Origin: Pseudomonas alcaliphila JAB1
GTDB taxonomy: Bacteria; Pseudomonadota; Gammaproteobacteria; Pseudomonadales; Pseudomonadaceae
NCBI RefSeq assembly: GCF_001941865.1
Contig: NZ_CP016162.1
Coordinates: forward strand, 620,001-684,000
Reading direction: 5' to 3'
DNA: 64,000 bases
Below, piece after piece: positions 20,721 through 30,310 of the stretch. The translations under genes were made by a program, and so were the position numbers. The notes beneath the pieces are model-generated. The model had not been told where the DNA came from. It worked only from the letters and a program-made list of their open reading frames with translations, and searched no databases. Each line of letters begins with the position of its first letter. Within the stretch, counting starts at the first letter, position 1.

Positions 20721-21608
20721 TCATGCCTGCGGGCGCAGCAGTTCACGCGCCAGGCAGTCGGCCAGCCAGTTGGCAGCAGGACCGAGCGCGCCGTCGCGAC
20801 GGCAGACCAGCTCCACTACCAGTGGTAGGGGCGCCCAGTCGCTGCGCAGTTCCTGCAGGTGGCCCTGGTAGGTCGGGTACTGCGCTACGTGGCGGGGTAG
20901 CCAGGCCCAGCCAACACCGCGAATCACCAGCTCGGCCATCACGTAGAAGCTGTCGGCGCGCCACACCAGCGGACTGATCTGCTCGCCACCGGGGTAGTGG
21001 CTGTCCTGCGGTGTCATCAGCAGTTGGCGGTGTTCGGCCAGGTCACGGCGTTCGACGCTGTCGAGCTCGGCCAGCGGGTGGTGCGGGCTGCACACCGTGA
21101 CCATCTCGATGGTGCCCAGGCGCTGGCTTTCCAGTGCGCGTGGCATCTGTTCGTGATGAAACAGCAGGCCAAGATCGGCCTGATGCTGCAGCAGCTTGCG
21201 CGCCACGTCACCCTGGGCGCCGCTGGAAAGCTGCACTTCAAGCAGGGGGAAGGCAGCCGCCAGGGCTTCCAGGCTGGCCAGCACCGGTTGGTAAGGCATG
21301 GCCTCGTCCTGCGCCAGACGCAGGCGCGCCTCCTCGCCACGTGCCAGGCCCAGCGCGCGACCATCGAGGCGCTCGCACTGCTGCAACACGCTGCGGGCCT
21401 GCTCCAGCAGCGCCGCGCCTGCCTCGGTCAGCTGTGGCTGGCGACCGCTGCTGCGTTCGAAGAGGGTGACGCCGAGATCGCTTTCGAGCAGGGCGATGGC
21501 GGTGCTGACCGCCGATTGCGCGCGTCCGGTCTGCCGAGCTGCAGCAGAAAAGGATCGGCTCTCAGCGGTACGGACGAACAGTTGCAGTTGATCGAGATTC
21601 CAGTTCAT
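20721..21608 (-). CDS. LysR-family transcriptional regulator
   Basis: 295 residues: an N-terminal winged helix-turn-helix (about 1-60, with FSAAARQTGRAQSAVSTAIALLE) and a LysR effector-binding domain. It is divergent from the SMR efflux gene, and a perfect dyad with the LysR T-N11-A form lies 6 bases before its start codon. That suggests it represses itself and controls the SMR gene. Effector unknown. Confidence 0.9.
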   Translation of the reverse strand: MNWNLDQLQLFVRTAESRSFSAAARQTGRAQSAVSTAIALLESDLGVTLFERSSGRQPQLTEAGAALLEQARSVLQQCERLDGRALGLARGEEARLRLAQDEAMPYQPVLASLEALAAAFPLLEVQLSSGAQGDVARKLLQHQADLGLLFHHEQMPRALESQRLGTIEMVTVCSPHHPLAELDSVERRDLAEHRQLLMTPQDSHYPGGEQISPLVWRADSFYVMAELVIRGVGWAWLPRHVAQYPTYQGHLQELRSDWAPLPLVVELVCRRDGALGPAANWLADCLARELLRPQA

Positions 21609-21613
21609 GGCTG

Positions 21614-21636
21614 ACCTATCTCAAATACAGATAGGT
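21614..21636. promoter_or_regulatory. LysR-type operator in the regulator/SMR intergenic region
   Basis: ACCTATCT, 7 bases, AGATAGGT: a perfect 8-bp dyad that contains ATC-N9-GAT, the classic LysR T-N11-A box. It sits between the divergent LysR and SMR genes, where autoregulation is usual. Confidence 0.75.
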
Positions 21637-21697
21637 AATGACTTTATCCCATCATGGAAGAACTTAGAATTGCGCTCATCTTTCAGGAGTCGCCATC

Positions 21698-22030
21698 ATG
21701 CCCGGATATCTCTATCTCGCCATTGCCATCGCGGCCGAAGTGGTTGCCACCACCTCTATGAAGGCTATCGACGGCTTCAACAAACCCTTGCCGCTGTTGC
21801 TGGTGATCGGCGGTTACGCGATCGCTTTCTGGATGCTGATTCTGGTGGTGCGCACCATCCCGGTGGGCATCGCCTACGCCATCTGGGCGGGGTTGGGCAT
21901 CGTCCTCGTCAGCATCGCGGCGATGTTCATCTACCAGCAAAAGCTCGATCTGCCGGCCGTGCTCGGCATGGGGCTGATCGTCAGTGGCGTGGTGGTGATT
22001 CAGCTGTTCTCGCAATCGACCGGGCACTGA
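21698..22030 (+). CDS. SMR-family small multidrug transporter (EmrE-like)
   Basis: 110 residues with four membrane helices. Glu14, the proton/substrate carboxylate of EmrE, is in place in IAAEVVATTSMK, and the AIWAGLG segment with its conserved Trp is present. Probably exports cationic drugs or guanidinium-like compounds as a dimer in exchange for protons. AGGAG lies 7 bases upstream of the ATG. Control by the divergent LysR regulator is likely. Confidence 0.93.
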   Translation: MPGYLYLAIAIAAEVVATTSMKAIDGFNKPLPLLLVIGGYAIAFWMLILVVRTIPVGIAYAIWAGLGIVLVSIAAMFIYQQKLDLPAVLGMGLIVSGVVVIQLFSQSTGH

Positions 22031-22093
22031 TGGGCCGCGGGTGAGGTAGCTGGCGGGTTATACTGCGCGCCTGTTTTTCGCCGAGGCCCGTTC

Positions 22094-23269
22094 ATGTCCC
22101 AGTCTCTCAGCACCGATGTCCTGATCGTCGGCGGCGGTATCGCCGGCCTCTGGCTCAACGCGCGCCTGCGTCAGCAGGGTTTCTCCACCGTTCTGGTGGA
22201 GCGCGGCAGCCTGGGCGGCGGGCAGAGCCTGAAGTCGCAGGGCATCATCCATGGCGGCGCCAAATACGCCCTGCATGGCGCGCTGACCGGTGCCTCCGAG
22301 GCGATCGCCGATATGCCGCGCCGCTGGCGCGAGGCGCTGGCCGGTAACGGCGAGCTGGATCTGTCTGGCGTACGCATTCTTTCCGACGCGCATTACCTGT
22401 GGTCGCCCGGCACCCTGGCCGGCAACCTCACCAGCTTCTTCGCCAGCAAGGCGGTGCGTGGCCGCGTCGATCAGGTCAAGGGCGAGCAATTGCCGCCGGC
22501 GCTGCAGCATCCGAAGTTCAAGGGCAAGGTCTATCGCCTCGCCGAGCTGGTGCTCGATGTGCCGAGCCTGATCGCACGCCTGGCTGAACTGGCGGGCGAC
22601 AGCCTGCTGGCCGCCGAGCGTATCGAACCGCTGCAGGAGAACGATGAGCTGTGCGGGCTGATCGTCGATGGTCGCGAGATTCGTGCGCAGCGCGTGGTGC
22701 TCAGCGCGGGTGCCGGCAATGCCGATCTGCTCGCCGCACTGGGCGTCGAGCAGCCCGCGCAGCAGTTGCGCCCGCTGCATATGGTGCTGGCCAAGGGGCC
22801 GGCGCTGAAACCGTTGTACGCCCATTGCCTTGGTGGCGGGCCGAAGCCTCGGGTCACCGTCACCACCCATCCGGCGGCCGATGGCCAATGGGTCTGGTAC
22901 CTCGGCGGCGATCTGGCCGAAGCCGATGGCGTCGCCCGCGACGAGGCGGCGCAGATTGAGGCCGCGAAAAAGGAGATGGCCTCGCTGCTGCCCTGGGTCG
23001 ACCAGAGTCAGACTCGCTGGGCCACATTGCGCGTGGATCGCGCCGAACCCGCGCAGTCGGGCCTGGTGCGCCCTGATAACGCGTTTCTGGCCGAGCAACA
23101 GCGCTTACTGGTGGGCTGGCCGACCAAGCTGGCGCTGGCGCCGGATTTCGCTGATCGCGTACTGGCCACGCTGCAGCGCGATAATCTGCAGCCGTCCGCT
23201 GATATGCCATTGCCCGAATTGCCGCGCCCAGCCTTGGGGCAACCGGTGTGGGACGCGTTACTGCCATGA
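22094..23269 (+). CDS. FAD-dependent oxidoreductase (DAO family)
   Basis: 391 residues. Dinucleotide-binding motif GGGIAGLWLNARL at residues 14-26 and an Arg/Glu pair at LVERGSLGGGQS place it in the D-amino-acid oxidase/glycine oxidase superfamily. LSAGAGNADLL is the second FAD-contact segment. Substrate unknown. It overlaps the aldo/keto reductase gene by four bases (ATGA), so the two are translationally coupled and probably act in one pathway. Similar to P. aeruginosa PA4991 from memory. Confidence 0.87.
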   Translation: MSQSLSTDVLIVGGGIAGLWLNARLRQQGFSTVLVERGSLGGGQSLKSQGIIHGGAKYALHGALTGASEAIADMPRRWREALAGNGELDLSGVRILSDAHYLWSPGTLAGNLTSFFASKAVRGRVDQVKGEQLPPALQHPKFKGKVYRLAELVLDVPSLIARLAELAGDSLLAAERIEPLQENDELCGLIVDGREIRAQRVVLSAGAGNADLLAALGVEQPAQQLRPLHMVLAKGPALKPLYAHCLGGGPKPRVTVTTHPAADGQWVWYLGGDLAEADGVARDEAAQIEAAKKEMASLLPWVDQSQTRWATLRVDRAEPAQSGLVRPDNAFLAEQQRLLVGWPTKLALAPDFADRVLATLQRDNLQPSADMPLPELPRPALGQPVWDALLP

Positions 23270-24075
23270 GTACATTGCACGAGCTGCATCGTCCGCTGGG
23301 CTCCACTGGCTTTCAGGTTTCGCCGCTGGGTCTGGGCACGGTCAAGCTGGGCCGCGACCAGGGCGTCAAGTACCCCAACGGCTTCACTATTCCCGACGAT
23401 GCACAGGCACTGGCCTTGTTGCAGCAGGCCCGCGAGCTGGGCATCAACCTGATCGATACCGCGCCGGCCTACGGCATCAGCGAGCAGCGCCTCGGCCCGC
23501 TGCTGCGTGGCCAGCGTGATGAGTGGGTGATCGTCAGCAAGACCGGTGAGGAGTTCGAGCAGGGCCGATCGCACTTCGATTTCTCCCCCGCGCATACTCG
23601 CCTCTCGGTCGAGCGCAGCCTCAAGCGCCTGGAGACCGATCGTATCGATCTGCTGCTGGTGCACTCCGACGGCAACGATCTTGCCGTGCTGCGTGAAACA
23701 GGGGTGTACGAGACGCTGGCCGAGCTCAAGCGTGAGGGTAAGATCCTTGCCTACGGGATTTCCGGCAAGACCGTCGAGGGCGGGCTGCTGGCGCTGGAAC
23801 AAGGCGACTGCGCCATGGTCACCTATAACCTGAGTGAGCAGGGCGAGAAGCCGGTATTGGACTACGCTGCCAGTCACGCCAAGGGCATCCTGATCAAGAA
23901 GGCGCTGGCCAGCGGGCATGCCTGCCTGGCCGATGGTGTCGACCCGGTGCGCGCCAGCTTCGAGCTGATCTTCGCGCATCCGGGCGTCAGCAGCGCCATC
24001 GTCGGCACCATCACGCCCGCGCACCTGGCGGCCAATGTCGCGACTGTGGCGGCGGTTTTACAGGGCATCCGCTGA
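23266..24075 (+). CDS. Aldo/keto reductase
   Basis: 269-residue NAD(P)H-dependent reductase with a TIM-barrel fold. The catalytic tetrad is complete: Asp and Tyr in LIDTAPAYG, Lys in IVSKTG and His in LLLVHSDG. I set the start at ATG 23266, overlapping the upstream stop; an earlier ATG at 23248 lies inside the FAD oxidoreductase gene. Substrate unknown; the coupling to a flavin oxidase suggests the two handle the same metabolite. Confidence 0.9.
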   Translation: MSTLHELHRPLGSTGFQVSPLGLGTVKLGRDQGVKYPNGFTIPDDAQALALLQQARELGINLIDTAPAYGISEQRLGPLLRGQRDEWVIVSKTGEEFEQGRSHFDFSPAHTRLSVERSLKRLETDRIDLLLVHSDGNDLAVLRETGVYETLAELKREGKILAYGISGKTVEGGLLALEQGDCAMVTYNLSEQGEKPVLDYAASHAKGILIKKALASGHACLADGVDPVRASFELIFAHPGVSSAIVGTITPAHLAANVATVAAVLQGIR

Positions 24076-24219
24076 GTCCCCGGTCACGTCCTCTTACAGC
24101 CTTGGGTTGTACTGGGTGGTCGGCTTGGGGCAGCCTTGAGCGGTTTTCGCTTCAACCTGACCCTCGCGTGAGCGCTGGCTGCCGAGCCGCCTCACGCCCA
24201 GCCGGAACAAGGAGTCGAG

Positions 24220-25128
24220 ATGCCGCGTACGCTGATCCGCAAGGACCCGAGTAACTTCAAGACCCTGCCGCTGTTCGTCGAAGCCAGCCCGGATGGGCTG
24301 AGCTACCAGAGCCTGGGGCAGCCGCTGAATTTCCAGCAGATGCTCGAACGCCGCCGCCCGGTCGAGGTGGCGGACAGCTCACGGTTTTCCGTCGAGCTGG
24401 CCAACCTCGGCGTTTCGGTGCGTCTGACCCTGCGCCTGCATGGCCGTGACTACTGGTTGCTGGTGCGCCAGCGGCGGCCGGATCGCGGCGACACCGTGCT
24501 CAAGCTGATTTCCGGCTATGTGCCGGCGCACGAGTTGAATCTTCCGCTGCTCACTGCCATTCAGGAAGTCGCCGAGGAGTGCCTGCTGGAAAGCGCCGAT
24601 GGCTGGCTGAGCGGGCGTTTCTCCGATACCTGGTTGCCCACGCCCTATCAGGGCGCGCTGCGTTATCGCGAGTCGAGTCACTTTCGCCTCAGCCCGCTGT
24701 CCGGCGCTGCGCGGCCGGTGCAGTGCGGCAACCTGACCTTGCTCGAGCGCCCGCGCGCCTACGTGCACCTGCCTACCGCATCCTTGCAGCTGGTCTACGA
24801 CCTGAGCCTGGAGCTGCCGCGTGATGCCCGTCAGCTGAGCCTGTTCCATGTCGACGAATGCCTGGAAGACGGCCGCCTGGTGGCGCGTCTGGAGCGTCGT
24901 CGGCCGGATATCTACTTGTTGGCATTGCAGCGCGGCGTGCCCAGCGGTGGGCTGTTCACGCTGCGCAAGGGCGAGCTGCTGCCTGCCAGCACCCGAGGGG
25001 TATGGTTGTCGGAGAGCTTTGCCGAACAGGATGGCTGGCTGGTACGTGACGAGCGGATTCGCTGGAAAGACTGGCTGCAGCGCTACGGTGTGAAACCCCC
25101 GCAGCGGCGAGCATTGGCCAGCGCGTAG
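24220..25128 (+). CDS. Conserved protein of unknown function with a degenerate Nudix-like motif
   Basis: 302 residues, no signal peptide or membrane helix. I do not recognise a characterised family. Residues 99-123 resemble a Nudix box: G99, E105, then Q115-E116-V-A-E119-E120, but with nine instead of seven residues between E105 and the QE, Gln in place of Arg and Leu in place of Gly. The protein is rich in Arg and Leu. AAGGAG lies 8 bases before the ATG. It is convergent with the YtjB-like gene and its TAG stop codon is part of a REP hairpin. Some Pseudomonas relatives are called 'metal ABC transporter ATPase' in annotations, which I see no motif to support. Confidence 0.75.
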   Translation: MPRTLIRKDPSNFKTLPLFVEASPDGLSYQSLGQPLNFQQMLERRRPVEVADSSRFSVELANLGVSVRLTLRLHGRDYWLLVRQRRPDRGDTVLKLISGYVPAHELNLPLLTAIQEVAEECLLESADGWLSGRFSDTWLPTPYQGALRYRESSHFRLSPLSGAARPVQCGNLTLLERPRAYVHLPTASLQLVYDLSLELPRDARQLSLFHVDECLEDGRLVARLERRRPDIYLLALQRGVPSGGLFTLRKGELLPASTRGVWLSESFAEQDGWLVRDERIRWKDWLQRYGVKPPQRRALASA

Positions 25129-25177
25129 GGCGGGTGTAACCCGCCGTTGGCCGTCTGGCGGGTTGCACCCGCCCTAC
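25125..25177. repeat. REP-type hairpin, GTAGGGCGGGT family
   Basis: GTAGGGCGGGTGTAACCCGCC and GGCGGGTTGCACCCGCCCTAC are inverted copies around a short spacer. The left GTAG contains the stop codon of the preceding gene. It fills most of the gap between two convergent genes and could act as a terminator-like hairpin. Confidence 0.85.
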
Positions 25178-25193
25178 ATGGGCTGCGCCGCTT

Positions 25194-26726
25194 TCACACT
25201 CGGCTGTCGCGCATGCGCGTCAGTTGCCGCTCCAGCAGGGCCGGATAAGGATCGAGCAGGCGCTCCACGCAGCTGGCTCCTTCCGGGCTGGCAATCGGGC
25301 GAATGCGCGCACGCTGGCGGGCCAGGGCATCCTGTGCGACGCGTTGCTCGACCAGCAGCAGATTGCGGCTGTGTTGCGACAAGGCCAGGGCGTCCAGGGC
25401 GCTGTCGCTGAGCAGCAGGTCGGCCTGACCCAGCTCTTCCAGATCACTGCCCAGGGTCAGGCCGAGCTGCAGTTGCAGGGTGATGCCGCTGTCGGCGACC
25501 TCGATCTGCAGGGCGTGGCCCAAGGCGCGCATCAGCTCGCCACAGCAGATCGCGTGGGTCAGGTAATCCTCGCCGCACTCGCGCTCGTGGAACAGCATCA
25601 GGCTGCTGCCGTCCTTGAGTGTATGAAGTTGACCCTGATAGAGCGCAGCAGCCTGTTCCAGGCAACCCCGATAACGATCCAGCAGGTCCAGCAGGCGCGT
25701 GCGCGGCAGGCGACGCAACTGCTCCTGGGCGCCGAGTTGAATGGCCAGCACGGCGCTGGCCTGCGATGGGCGCGGAGCCTTGGCGACCGGCGCAGGCGCC
25801 TCGGACTCGTCACGCAGGTCGGCAAAGGGATCATCCGGCCCTATCGTGTCAGGCCAGGGCTTGAGCGGCTCGTCATCGCCATACTCATCGCTGATGTCCG
25901 CTTCATCGAAGGCAGCATGCTCGGCTGGGATCTTCTCCTGCTCGTTGAAGCGCTCGTCGTCTTCTTCGTGCAGATAGTCCTCGCTGTCATCGAGCAGCTG
26001 TTCGTCATCCAGTTCCTGCTCGGGCTCCGGTTTTTCCGGTACCAGACGCGCCTGCAGTTGACGCGCCAGGTCACCGATCTCGTCGTTGCGTCCGGCGCCT
26101 GGCGCAGGGTCGTCCGGGTCACGCAGCCACAGGCGCATCTGCAGCAGTGGGGTGGAAATATGCCGGCCGAGGCGCATGCTCAGCGACAGGGTCAGGGCCA
26201 GCAGAATCAGGCTGAGAATGCCCATGCTCTGCAGGCTGATGGTCATCGGTTGCTGGAACTGGCTCATGTCCAGGCTGATGCGCAACTGCCCGGCCATCAC
26301 TTCCTGGAAGGTGATGGACGTGGAGTACAAACCTTCGGTTTCACCCAGCACGCTGCGTGTCGGGCGCGCGCCGGCTTCGGCGAGGATGCGACTGTCCACG
26401 CTGTAGATGGCCGCATGAGCCACCAGCGGGTTCTTCGCCAGGTTATTCAGCAGTACGTTGAGGCTGAGGATGTCGTTGGACACCAGCAGTTCGGTGGCCG
26501 AGGCCGCCGTCTGGGTAATCAGCGCCTGACCCAGTGCATCGGCCTGCTGCTGCATGGCCTGCTTGAACTGCATGCCCATGACCCAGGCATAGATGACCAT
26601 CGCCAAGGCCACCAGCAGCAGGCTGTGGCTGGCGATGCGCAGCACCAGAGGCACCCGCCGCTGACGCAGCGCGTGGAAGATCAGGAGGAAGAAGTTATCG
26701 GGTTTGACGGGCGCGGGCCGGTTCAC
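25194..26726 (-). CDS. YtjB/AhpA-like membrane protein with a degenerate nucleotide-cyclase-like C-terminal domain
   Basis: 510 residues. Two membrane helices (about 27-48 and 170-192) flank a periplasmic segment of the Smp/YtjB type; E. coli ytjB is also divergent from serB. After a HAMP-like stretch comes a very acidic linker (about 230-308), then a domain (about 330-505) whose order of motifs follows class III nucleotide cyclases: LLDLLDRYRG, LKDGSSLMLF, LQLQLGLTLGS. The first metal-binding Asp is absent, so it is likely inactive. I chose GTG 26726, since a TATACT -10 box lies upstream at 26761; the ATG at 26795 would precede the likely transcription start. Confidence 0.75.
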   Translation of the reverse strand: MNRPAPVKPDNFFLLIFHALRQRRVPLVLRIASHSLLLVALAMVIYAWVMGMQFKQAMQQQADALGQALITQTAASATELLVSNDILSLNVLLNNLAKNPLVAHAAIYSVDSRILAEAGARPTRSVLGETEGLYSTSITFQEVMAGQLRISLDMSQFQQPMTISLQSMGILSLILLALTLSLSMRLGRHISTPLLQMRLWLRDPDDPAPGAGRNDEIGDLARQLQARLVPEKPEPEQELDDEQLLDDSEDYLHEEDDERFNEQEKIPAEHAAFDEADISDEYGDDEPLKPWPDTIGPDDPFADLRDESEAPAPVAKAPRPSQASAVLAIQLGAQEQLRRLPRTRLLDLLDRYRGCLEQAAALYQGQLHTLKDGSSLMLFHERECGEDYLTHAICCGELMRALGHALQIEVADSGITLQLQLGLTLGSDLEELGQADLLLSDSALDALALSQHSRNLLLVEQRVAQDALARQRARIRPIASPEGASCVERLLDPYPALLERQLTRMRDSRV

Positions 26727-26760
26727 AGAGCACGGCTCTTGTCGACTGAAGTTGCCGCGC

Positions 26761-26766
26761 AGTATA
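26761..26766 (-). promoter_or_regulatory. Candidate -10 box of the YtjB-like gene
   Basis: TATACT on the minus strand, 35 bases before the GTG start. No good -35 partner is visible. It matters because it decides between the GTG start at 26726 and the ATG at 26795. Confidence 0.4.
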
Positions 26767-26900
26767 GCGAGCGGCCTGGGGCGGGCAAAGCGCATGGCTG
26801 CCCGGATTGGCGGGAAACTGGGTAGAATGTGCGCCTTTTCGTCGGTCAGTGGCCAATTCGCCGCTTGCCTGCCTCAATCGTTTGCCTTGGAGGGTGCGTC

Positions 26901-28115
<1,215 letters not shown>

Positions 28116-28137
28116 GCACTAGCACTGCGTCGGATAT

Positions 28138-28167
28138 GAAAAAGCCGCCTGTTCAGGCGGCTTTTTC
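28138..28167. terminator. Bidirectional terminator between serB and fimX
   Basis: AAAAAGCCGCCTG / CAGGCGGCTTTTT stem with a tight loop, with an A run on one side and a T run on the other, between convergent genes. Confidence 0.92.
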
Positions 28168-28178
28168 GTCGGTGGGAT

Positions 28179-30248
28179 TTATTCGTCGCCGGCCGAGAAA
28201 TCGTAGTCCATCGACTGGCTCGGGCCCTGCAGGTAGTAGCCCTGAATGAAGTTGACCCCGGCCTGCCACAGCGTGGCCAGTACGCTGGCACTTTCGACGA
28301 AGGGCACGATGGTCAGCTTGGCCTGGGCATGCAGGCTGCTGAGCAGGGTTTTCAGCGCTTCCTGGTTCTCTGCATTGCTCAGGTCCTGGGAGAACGAGCC
28401 ATCGACTTTGACGAAGTCCACTTGCAGGTGTTTGAGCGTGTTGAACGGGTTAAGCGCACAGCCGAACTGGCTCAAGGCCACCTTGCAATGCAGTTCCGCC
28501 AGGCCCTGGGTCAGCACCTTGGCCTGTTTCAGGTAGGCGATGGCGTCCGGTTCGCTGAACTGGAACACCAGCGAGTCCGACGGCAGGCGCGCGGCTTTGA
28601 GTGCCACGCTGAGCCAGGGCAGCAGAGTCTGGTCCTGCAGGCTGGCGCTGGACAGGTGTACGAACAGACGGGTGTTATGGCCTTTGGAGCGATGATCGGC
28701 CAGTAGCTTGATCGAGTTGAGGATTACCCAGCGGTCGATCTTCTCGCCGAGGCCGGCATCCTTGGCGGCGGCGAGGAATTCCATTGGCGGCACCTCTGCG
28801 CCCTGCGGATTGAGCAGGCGCAGTAGCACTTCGTAGTGTTCGTGAGCATCGCCACGCAGGCTGATGATCGGCTGGAACAGCAGCCGGAAGCTGTTGTTCT
28901 CCAGTGCCTGCTGCACCATCGCCAGCAGGCTGCCGCGGTTGGCTGCTGCGGCGAGTTCATCGGCCGGGTTGAACACTTTGATGGCATTGCCGTCACTGAG
29001 CTCGTCGGCGCAGCGGTGCGCGCGATCGAGTACTTCCTGCGCCTTGGCGGTTTTCTCGCTGAGGCCGGCGACACCGATCGACAGGGTGGTCTGGGCGGTG
29101 CGGCCGCTGACATCGAACAGGTGGGCTTCGACCTTCTTCAGCAGGGGCGCCAGGCTGGCTTGGCACTGCTCGGGCGTCTGGCCCGGGAGCAGGGCGGCGA
29201 ACACGTCGTCACCGAAGCGGGCCAGTTGGGTATCCGCCGGGAAATGTGCGCGCAGCAGGCCGGCCAGGTCGGTCAGCAGCAGGTCGATGCCGGCCAGGCC
29301 GATCTCGCCCTGCATGCTGGCATAGCGGTCGACACGGATGTACGCCAGGGTCGAGGGCTGACCGGTGTTGACGGCGCGCTCGGCGGCGTTGTCCATCAGC
29401 TCGAGGAAGTGGTTGCGGTTGAACAGGCCGGTGACCAGATCCTGGCTGCTGATCTCGCGCAGTTTCTCTTCCAGTTCGGCATTGGAAGTTTCCGCGCGGA
29501 TCACCACCTGAATGCACGGTTCGCCATCATAGGTGGCGGGAGAAAAGGTCATTTGCGCGGCGAAGCTGCTGCCATCGGCACGTACGCCCTGGCAATTGAG
29601 CTCGGCATTGCCTTCGGCACTCTGGTAGTTCTTCAGGAAATCCTTGAACGCAGCGTGATCGGCACTGGCGATCAGGTCGATCATCGGCATGCCTTCCAGC
29701 TCATCACCATCCTCGTAGCTGAACAGCTCAAGATAGGCACGGTTGGCGTAGATGTGCATGCCGTCGTGGACGTAGGTGATGGCGTCTACCGAGCTTTCCA
29801 GCAGCAGCTGGCAGCGCTTCTCCGCTTCGCGCAAGGCCACTTCGGCGGCACGGCGGGCGCGACGTTCCTCGAGGTTGGCCAGCTCGCGCTTGGCCACTAG
29901 CACCAGACGTTCGTCCTCGCCTTGCGGCAGGGCGTCTTGCGCGCCGAACAACAGGGCTTCGGTGATGATCTCGGAATCGTTTCCCTCGACCAACTGGATG
30001 ACGGGGATGTCCTTGGCCTGACGGCGGATGGCACTGATCGCCTCGCCAGGATCGAGATGCTCGCTGCTCGCTGCGCAGATCAGCAGGTCCCAGGTCTGTT
30101 GCAGTGTCTCTGCCAGGTCTTCGCTGGATGTCAGACGATGCACACGAGTGGCATGCCCGGCGTTGCGGAACAGACTGACTAGGCGCTCTGCTTCGTTCTG
30201 CGAGTCTTCGAGAATCAGCAGGCGGATGGTTTTTTTTTCGATGGCCAT
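28179..30248 (-). CDS. fimX: FimX, c-di-GMP effector for type IV pilus twitching motility
   Basis: 689 residues with a receiver-like domain (about 10-125), PAS (about 140-255), GGDEF-like (about 260-425) and EAL-like (about 440-680) domains. The signature motifs are degenerate: GGDEF reads GDDVF at 346-350 and EAL reads EVL at 473-475. This is the FimX pattern: it does not make or cleave c-di-GMP but binds it and directs pilus assembly at the cell pole. The first residues MAIEKKTIRLLILEDSQNEA agree with P. aeruginosa FimX from memory. Codons 4-7 contain nine A in a row. The PilZ-like gene is just upstream on the same strand. Confidence 0.95.
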   Translation of the reverse strand: MAIEKKTIRLLILEDSQNEAERLVSLFRNAGHATRVHRLTSSEDLAETLQQTWDLLICAASSEHLDPGEAISAIRRQAKDIPVIQLVEGNDSEIITEALLFGAQDALPQGEDERLVLVAKRELANLEERRARRAAEVALREAEKRCQLLLESSVDAITYVHDGMHIYANRAYLELFSYEDGDELEGMPMIDLIASADHAAFKDFLKNYQSAEGNAELNCQGVRADGSSFAAQMTFSPATYDGEPCIQVVIRAETSNAELEEKLREISSQDLVTGLFNRNHFLELMDNAAERAVNTGQPSTLAYIRVDRYASMQGEIGLAGIDLLLTDLAGLLRAHFPADTQLARFGDDVFAALLPGQTPEQCQASLAPLLKKVEAHLFDVSGRTAQTTLSIGVAGLSEKTAKAQEVLDRAHRCADELSDGNAIKVFNPADELAAAANRGSLLAMVQQALENNSFRLLFQPIISLRGDAHEHYEVLLRLLNPQGAEVPPMEFLAAAKDAGLGEKIDRWVILNSIKLLADHRSKGHNTRLFVHLSSASLQDQTLLPWLSVALKAARLPSDSLVFQFSEPDAIAYLKQAKVLTQGLAELHCKVALSQFGCALNPFNTLKHLQVDFVKVDGSFSQDLSNAENQEALKTLLSSLHAQAKLTIVPFVESASVLATLWQAGVNFIQGYYLQGPSQSMDYDFSAGDE

Positions 30249-30310
30249 AGAGGGGTCATTACCGCGCCGAACGGACGCGAAAAGGCGACAAATGGTGAGT
30301 TCGCCGGAGC

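Noticed and set aside
25224..26825. A 533-codon ORF on the plus strand opposite the YtjB-like gene
   Set aside because: It is the mirror of the real gene, with low-complexity composition and no start signal.
28179..30248. fimX as a broken diguanylate cyclase/phosphodiesterase pseudogene
   Set aside because: The reading frame is intact and the degenerate GDDVF and EVL motifs are normal for FimX, which works as a c-di-GMP sensor.
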